A DNA stretch of 8,225 nt from an uncultured Marinilabiliaceae bacterium (GTDB taxonomy: Bacteria; Bacteroidota; Bacteroidia; Bacteroidales; Marinilabiliaceae): the NCBI GenBank assembly GCA_905235955.1, contig CAJONN010000130.1:1-8225 (forward strand). The letters run 5' to 3'. The notes beneath the pieces are model-generated. The model ran no database searches. It saw only the letters and a list, made by a program, of their open reading frames with translations, and had not been told where the DNA came from. Position 1 is the first letter of the stretch; the number at the start of each line of letters is the position of its first letter. The position numbers and the translations under genes were made by a program. Shown here one piece after another: positions 5,469 through 8,225 of this stretch.

Positions 5469-6746
5469 GTGAGAATTGTTCATATAAACAAAACTGACGC
5501 AGGTGGAGGTGCTGCGGTTGCTGCACTTCGCATACATCGTTCGCTGATGCGTGCAGGGGTTGATTCGCACATATTGGTGCAGGAGCAAAAAAGGCACGAA
5601 CCCAACGAACATAGCGTAGGCAAAGGCCTGTGGTACAAAATAAAAAACTTTTATCGGTTCGTCTACGAGCGTTTGTATATCTTGCCTCATGAGAAAGATA
5701 GCCACATGCGCTACAACTTTTCAATAGCTAACACTGGGCAAAGTTTGGCAAAAAATCCGCTAGTGCAATCGGCCGATATCATTCATCTTCATTGGATAAA
5801 TCAGGGCTTTCTTTCGCTCGAAAGCATCAGAGAACTTGTGGCATTGGGCAAGCCTATTGTTTGGACCTTGCACGATATGTGGCCATTTACGGGTGGCTGC
5901 CACTATTCTGGTACTTGCTTTGAATTCAACGAAAGTTGCGGTTATTGTCCGTTTATCAATAATCCAAAGAAGAAAGATATGTCATACGACAACTTTGTGC
6001 AAAAACGCAACATCTACGCCAATAGCAACATCTCAATGGTTACTTGCAGTAAGTGGCTTGGCACATTGGCTCGTTGTAGTTCTGCACTCAAAAATGTGAA
6101 TATCAGTTCGATACCAAACCCTATCGATACCAACTTCTATAGGCCACTCAATCGCAATGAGTGTCGTGACGATTTGGGCTTGCCTCGCAACAAAAAACTC
6201 ATTCTGTTTGGTGCTGCCAAGATACTCGATATTCGCAAAGGCTTCCGCTACCTTGAAGAGGCACTCTCTATCATTCAAGAAAGCTTCCCTGTGATAGCCA
6301 ACAATATTGAACTTGTTGTTTTTGGCAAGATGAATAAGAAATGGAGCGAAAAATTTTCGTTCAAGATACATAATATGGATTTCGTCTCTTCGCCCGAAAT
6401 ACTTGTAAAACTCTACAACGCTGCTGATGCATTCATATTGCCATCGTTGCAAGATAACTTGCCAAACACGGTGGTAGAGAGCCTATGTTGCGGTACGCCA
6501 GTGGTTGGTTTTAGTATTGGTGGCATACCCGAGATGATAACGCACATGCAAACAGGTTATTTGGCAGAGGTGAAAAATTCGCTAAGCTTGGCCAACGGCA
6601 TATACAATGTGCTCTTTTTCAGTCCTAAACAGCGCGAACTTGTAAGAGAGAGTGCGTTGCGAATGTTTTCAGAGGCTACTGTAACTCAGAAATATATAAG
6701 TCTCTACAACCAAATGCTTGGCAACAACACCAACGAGCAACAATGA
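5469..6746 (+). CDS. Glycosyltransferase family 4, WcaC-like
   Basis: A retaining, GT-B-fold sugar transferase of 425 residues, cytoplasmic or at the inner face of the membrane, expected to add a sugar from a nucleotide donor to a lipid-linked glycan. The N-terminal domain opens MRIVHINKTDAGGGAA (glycine-rich loop 12-14). It then has HLHW at 106-109 and the block HDMWPFTGGCHYSGTC at 135-150. Cys144, 150, 157 and 160 form a C-x5-C-x6-C-x2-C cluster that may bind a metal or form disulfides. The donor domain has IPNPID (215-220), DIRKGF (254-259) with a phosphate-contacting Arg/Lys, and PSLQDNLPNTVVES (325-338). There the usual E-x7-E is D329-x7-E337, followed by GTPVVGFSIGGIPE (342-355). The start is GTG: it fits the family's first residue and no ATG exists between it and the TGA at 5439. 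It overlaps the next gene by ATGA. The exact sugar and glycan are unknown. Confidence 0.93.
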   Translation: MRIVHINKTDAGGGAAVAALRIHRSLMRAGVDSHILVQEQKRHEPNEHSVGKGLWYKIKNFYRFVYERLYILPHEKDSHMRYNFSIANTGQSLAKNPLVQSADIIHLHWINQGFLSLESIRELVALGKPIVWTLHDMWPFTGGCHYSGTCFEFNESCGYCPFINNPKKKDMSYDNFVQKRNIYANSNISMVTCSKWLGTLARCSSALKNVNISSIPNPIDTNFYRPLNRNECRDDLGLPRNKKLILFGAAKILDIRKGFRYLEEALSIIQESFPVIANNIELVVFGKMNKKWSEKFSFKIHNMDFVSSPEILVKLYNAADAFILPSLQDNLPNTVVESLCCGTPVVGFSIGGIPEMITHMQTGYLAEVKNSLSLANGIYNVLFFSPKQRELVRESALRMFSEATVTQKYISLYNQMLGNNTNEQQ

Positions 6747-7489
6747 ATCTGCCGTGCCTTAGCATAGTAACCATCACCTTCAACGCTGCTGCTACTCTCG
6801 AACGCACCATACGCAGCGTTGAACAGCAAGATTACCCAAACATAGAATATATCATTGTTGATGGTGCCTCAACCGACGACACTCTTAGCATTGTAAGTTC
6901 CCACACATCAAGCATCAGCAAGTGTATCAGTGAGCCTGACAACGGACTCTATTATGCTATGAACAAAGGTCTTCAGATGGCAACCGGACAATACATCTGG
7001 TTTTTGAATGCAGGCGATGAAATAGCTACACCAAACACAGTAAGCCAAATGTTTGCCTCAGCGCCCAATGCCGATGTGTATTATGGCAACACTGTAATGA
7101 CCAACATCAGTGGCGACGAGATTGGGGGTAGGCGCCTTGCACCGCCCGAAACGCTCACATGGCGTAGCTTCAAGAAGGGAATGCTTGTGAGCCATCAGTC
7201 GTTTGTGCCACGCACAGCCCTCTGCCCACTCTATGATACGCGCTATCGTTTCTCTGCCGACTTCGACTGGTGTGTGAGCATATTGCACCGAAGCCAAAAC
7301 ATAGTAAATACCCACATAGTTTTGTCTCGTTTTTTAGATGGCGGCATAACTAAACACAACATAACTTCAGGTCTAAAAGAACGTTTTAGGATAATGGTGC
7401 ACCACTACGGACTATGCGCCACACTGCTCAATCATATTCCGATAGCCATCAAATTTTTCTATTTTTGGGCAACAAAAGGTCGGTTCTAA
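6743..7489 (+). CDS. Glycosyltransferase family 2, WcaE-like
   Basis: An inverting GT-A-fold transferase of 248 residues, translationally coupled to the GT4 gene (its ATG lies inside the upstream ATGA). Visible in order: the strand SIVTITFNAAATLERTIRSV (7-26), VDGASTDDT (39-47) for nucleotide binding, SEPDNGLYYAMNKG (63-76), FLNAGDE (87-93) as the metal-binding position (the DxD equivalent, here N-A-G-D), HQSFVPR (151-157) in the acceptor region, and SADFDW (171-176) with the likely catalytic Asp. It is soluble or peripheral: the C-terminal aromatic stretch HIPIAIKFFYFW (231-242) is short and may touch the membrane. Paired with a WcaC-like GT4, it suggests two consecutive sugar additions in an exopolysaccharide, O-antigen or protein O-glycan. 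No flippase, polymerase or sugar-nucleotide gene is present, so the pathway is inferred. Confidence 0.92.
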   Translation: MNLPCLSIVTITFNAAATLERTIRSVEQQDYPNIEYIIVDGASTDDTLSIVSSHTSSISKCISEPDNGLYYAMNKGLQMATGQYIWFLNAGDEIATPNTVSQMFASAPNADVYYGNTVMTNISGDEIGGRRLAPPETLTWRSFKKGMLVSHQSFVPRTALCPLYDTRYRFSADFDWCVSILHRSQNIVNTHIVLSRFLDGGITKHNITSGLKERFRIMVHHYGLCATLLNHIPIAIKFFYFWATKGRF

Positions 7490-7532
7490 AAAAACAAAAA
7501 GAACGCCACCTATCATCACGACGGTAGCGTTC
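7488..7532 (-). terminator. Rho-independent terminator of the DUF3836-like gene
   Basis: Arms 7501-7510 and 7523-7532 pair over 10 positions around a 12-base loop. On the minus strand the odd pair is a U.G wobble and the stem is followed by TTTTT G TTTTTTT (7500-7488). On the plus strand that pair is C.A and no T-tract follows. The T-tract overlaps the last bases of the converging GT2 gene, whose stop codon is 7487-7489. Confidence 0.85.
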
Positions 7533-7557
7533 AACCCCTTAAACTTTATGCTTGTTG

Positions 7558-7585
7558 AAGGCTCAGTAACTAACTCCTGAGCCTT
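7558..7585 (+). terminator. Probable terminator of the glycosyltransferase operon
   Basis: AAGGCTCAG (7558-7566) and CTGAGCCTT (7577-7585) form a perfect 9-bp stem with a 10-base loop. The plus strand continues with an interrupted T-rich stretch, GGTTGCTTTATTGTT; the minus strand continues CAACAAGC. This favours plus-strand use, 68 bases after the GT2 stop. It could also simply be a 3' hairpin of the opposing transcript. Confidence 0.55.
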
Positions 7586-7592
7586 GGTTGCT

Positions 7593-7958
7593 TTATTGTT
7601 CTGAATTGTTGGTATAGTCAAACGTGCGAACACGTCCGTTGGCATCAGTAACGGTGATAACGAAGCCGTTATCTGAATAGGTGTAAGTATACAAACGGCT
7701 GAAAGTCCAAGTGCTTTCAGTTTCATTCCAAGTGTAGTCGCGCTTTACGGCAAGTTGTCCGTCGGCAGTGTACTCCATTTCGCTACGCGATATGAACACG
7801 AGTGCTCCGCCCTCTTCAGCGCAAACTTCGCGTGCTACTACAAGTCCGTTCTCTACTGTGTCGTTATTGTATACAGTCTTTTTGATGACTGCTGATGTGT
7901 TTGTTACTGTGAGCATTGCAACTATTGCAAGCATCACTCTGAATGCCATTGCTTTCAT
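7593..7958 (-). CDS. Small secreted protein, DUF3836-like
   Basis: A 121-residue exported protein. The signal peptide is clear: Lys2 and Arg7, hydrophobic core VMLAIVAMLTV (8-18), probable cleavage after TSA23. The mature part of about 98 residues starts VIKKTVYNNDTVENGLVVAR. It then has two YD-repeat-like hairpins: EYTADGQLAVKRDYTW (62-77), and YTYSDNGFVITVTDANGR (92-109) before a short polar tail. This N-terminal pattern (an xVYN..VENGxVV segment after the signal) and the DGxL..K..YTW repeats match what I remember of DUF3836, a Bacteroidetes family of unknown function. There is one Cys (46) in the mature part and no lipobox, so it is probably periplasmic or released. Start ATG at 7958 is chosen because it gives the full signal peptide. 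It is a single-gene unit with its own promoter, leader hairpin and terminator. Confidence 0.85.
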   Translation of the reverse strand: MKAMAFRVMLAIVAMLTVTNTSAVIKKTVYNNDTVENGLVVAREVCAEEGGALVFISRSEMEYTADGQLAVKRDYTWNETESTWTFSRLYTYTYSDNGFVITVTDANGRVRTFDYTNNSEQ

Positions 7959-7993
7959 ATTTGCAAATTTTAGTTATAATTTATTACTCTATT

Positions 7994-8026
7994 ATGAAAT
8001 CACAGCCATTAGTGGTCTGATTTCAT
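7994..8026 (-). other. Stem-loop at the predicted 5' end of the DUF3836-like mRNA
   Basis: ATGAAATCA (7994-8002) pairs perfectly with TGATTTCAT (8018-8026), and CCA/TGG (8006-8008, 8013-8015) can extend it to a TTAG tetraloop. The -7 box predicts a start near 8025, so the hairpin would form the first ~33 bases of the mRNA. Its apical part holds ACCACTAAT on the sense strand (8016-8008), the same nine bases found inside the receptor leader hairpin (2927-2935). Confidence 0.6.
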
Positions 8027-8030
8027 GTGG

Positions 8031-8038
8031 CAAATATA
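8031..8038 (-). promoter_or_regulatory. Probable -7 box of the DUF3836-like gene
   Basis: Read on the minus strand, this is TATATTTG, matching TAnnTTTG, about 73 bases upstream of the ATG. A TTTG at the standard distance is missing (TTCA stands at the 19-base spacer), as for the receptor promoter. Confidence 0.5.
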
Positions 8039-8157
8039 GATACTTATTTTTAATTTGTGAAATAAAAAGACAAATATTTTGTGATAGTTGCTTTTTTAAC
8101 ACATTCTGCGCATAATTATTCTGTTATAATTTAAAAGCAATAATTTAATATTATTAC

Positions 8158-8201
8158 GCAAAATGTAGGTTAGCGTTACACTCTAAAATAGCAAAATGTA
8201 G
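8158..8201. repeat. 11-bp direct repeat upstream of the DUF3836-like gene
   Basis: GCAAAATGTAG occurs at 8158-8168 and again at 8191-8201, 33 bases apart start to start (about three helical turns). A partial third unit, GCAAATCAG, follows at 8201-8209. It might be a regulator site for this gene or for one off the right edge. The rest of 8039-8225 is AT-rich with no gene. Confidence 0.4.
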
Positions 8202-8225
8202 CAAATCAGTCATTTAGAATATACG

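Noticed and set aside
7768..8115. Plus-strand ORF of 115 codons
   Set aside because: It is antisense to the signal peptide and N-terminal part of the DUF3836-like gene and runs on into its promoter region; it has no protein-like features of its own.

Overview
The window looks like chromosomal DNA of a Bacteroidales bacterium, most likely Prevotellaceae or a close relative. The evidence is consistent but indirect: two TonB-linked outer-membrane barrel proteins of Bacteroidetes type, a 347-residue ketol-acid reductoisomerase (the length I recall for Bacteroides and Prevotella IlvC), a small secreted protein resembling the Bacteroidetes DUF3836 family, promoter boxes of the Bacteroidetes form TAnnTTTG, and little use of Shine-Dalgarno sequences. 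There are no rRNA, tRNA, CRISPR or transposase genes.

Layout. Bases 1-1488 (+) are the 3' part of a TonB-dependent-receptor-like outer-membrane protein whose start lies off the left edge. It converges on ilvC (1588-2631, -), a single-gene unit with a complete Bacteroidetes promoter and a strong terminator of its own. A 367-base divergent region (2632-2998) separates ilvC from a full-length TonB-dependent receptor (2999-5101, +). This region holds both promoters and a leader stem-loop for each gene. A second gene-poor stretch (5102-5468) holds a 12-bp inverted repeat overlapping the receptor's stop codon, the relic of a small gene split around a perfect 14-bp palindrome, and a probable promoter. 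Next come two glycosyltransferases overlapping by ATGA, a GT4 (5469-6746) and a GT2 (6743-7489), which must be co-transcribed and probably build a surface glycan. They converge on a small secreted DUF3836-like protein (7593-7958, -) across about 100 bases carrying two hairpins. The last 267 bases hold its promoter region, a leader hairpin, a direct repeat and no gene.

How the parts fit. The window is mostly envelope biology (nutrient uptake, glycan assembly, a secreted protein) with one housekeeping amino-acid gene, and I do not see one integrated new system in it. The best lead is at RNA level. Three predicted transcription starts (ilvC, the receptor, the DUF3836-like gene) are each followed at once by a stem-loop. 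In the last two the apical part of the hairpin carries the same nine bases, ACCACTAAT, on the sense strand, which suggests a shared leader element or a related mobile repeat.
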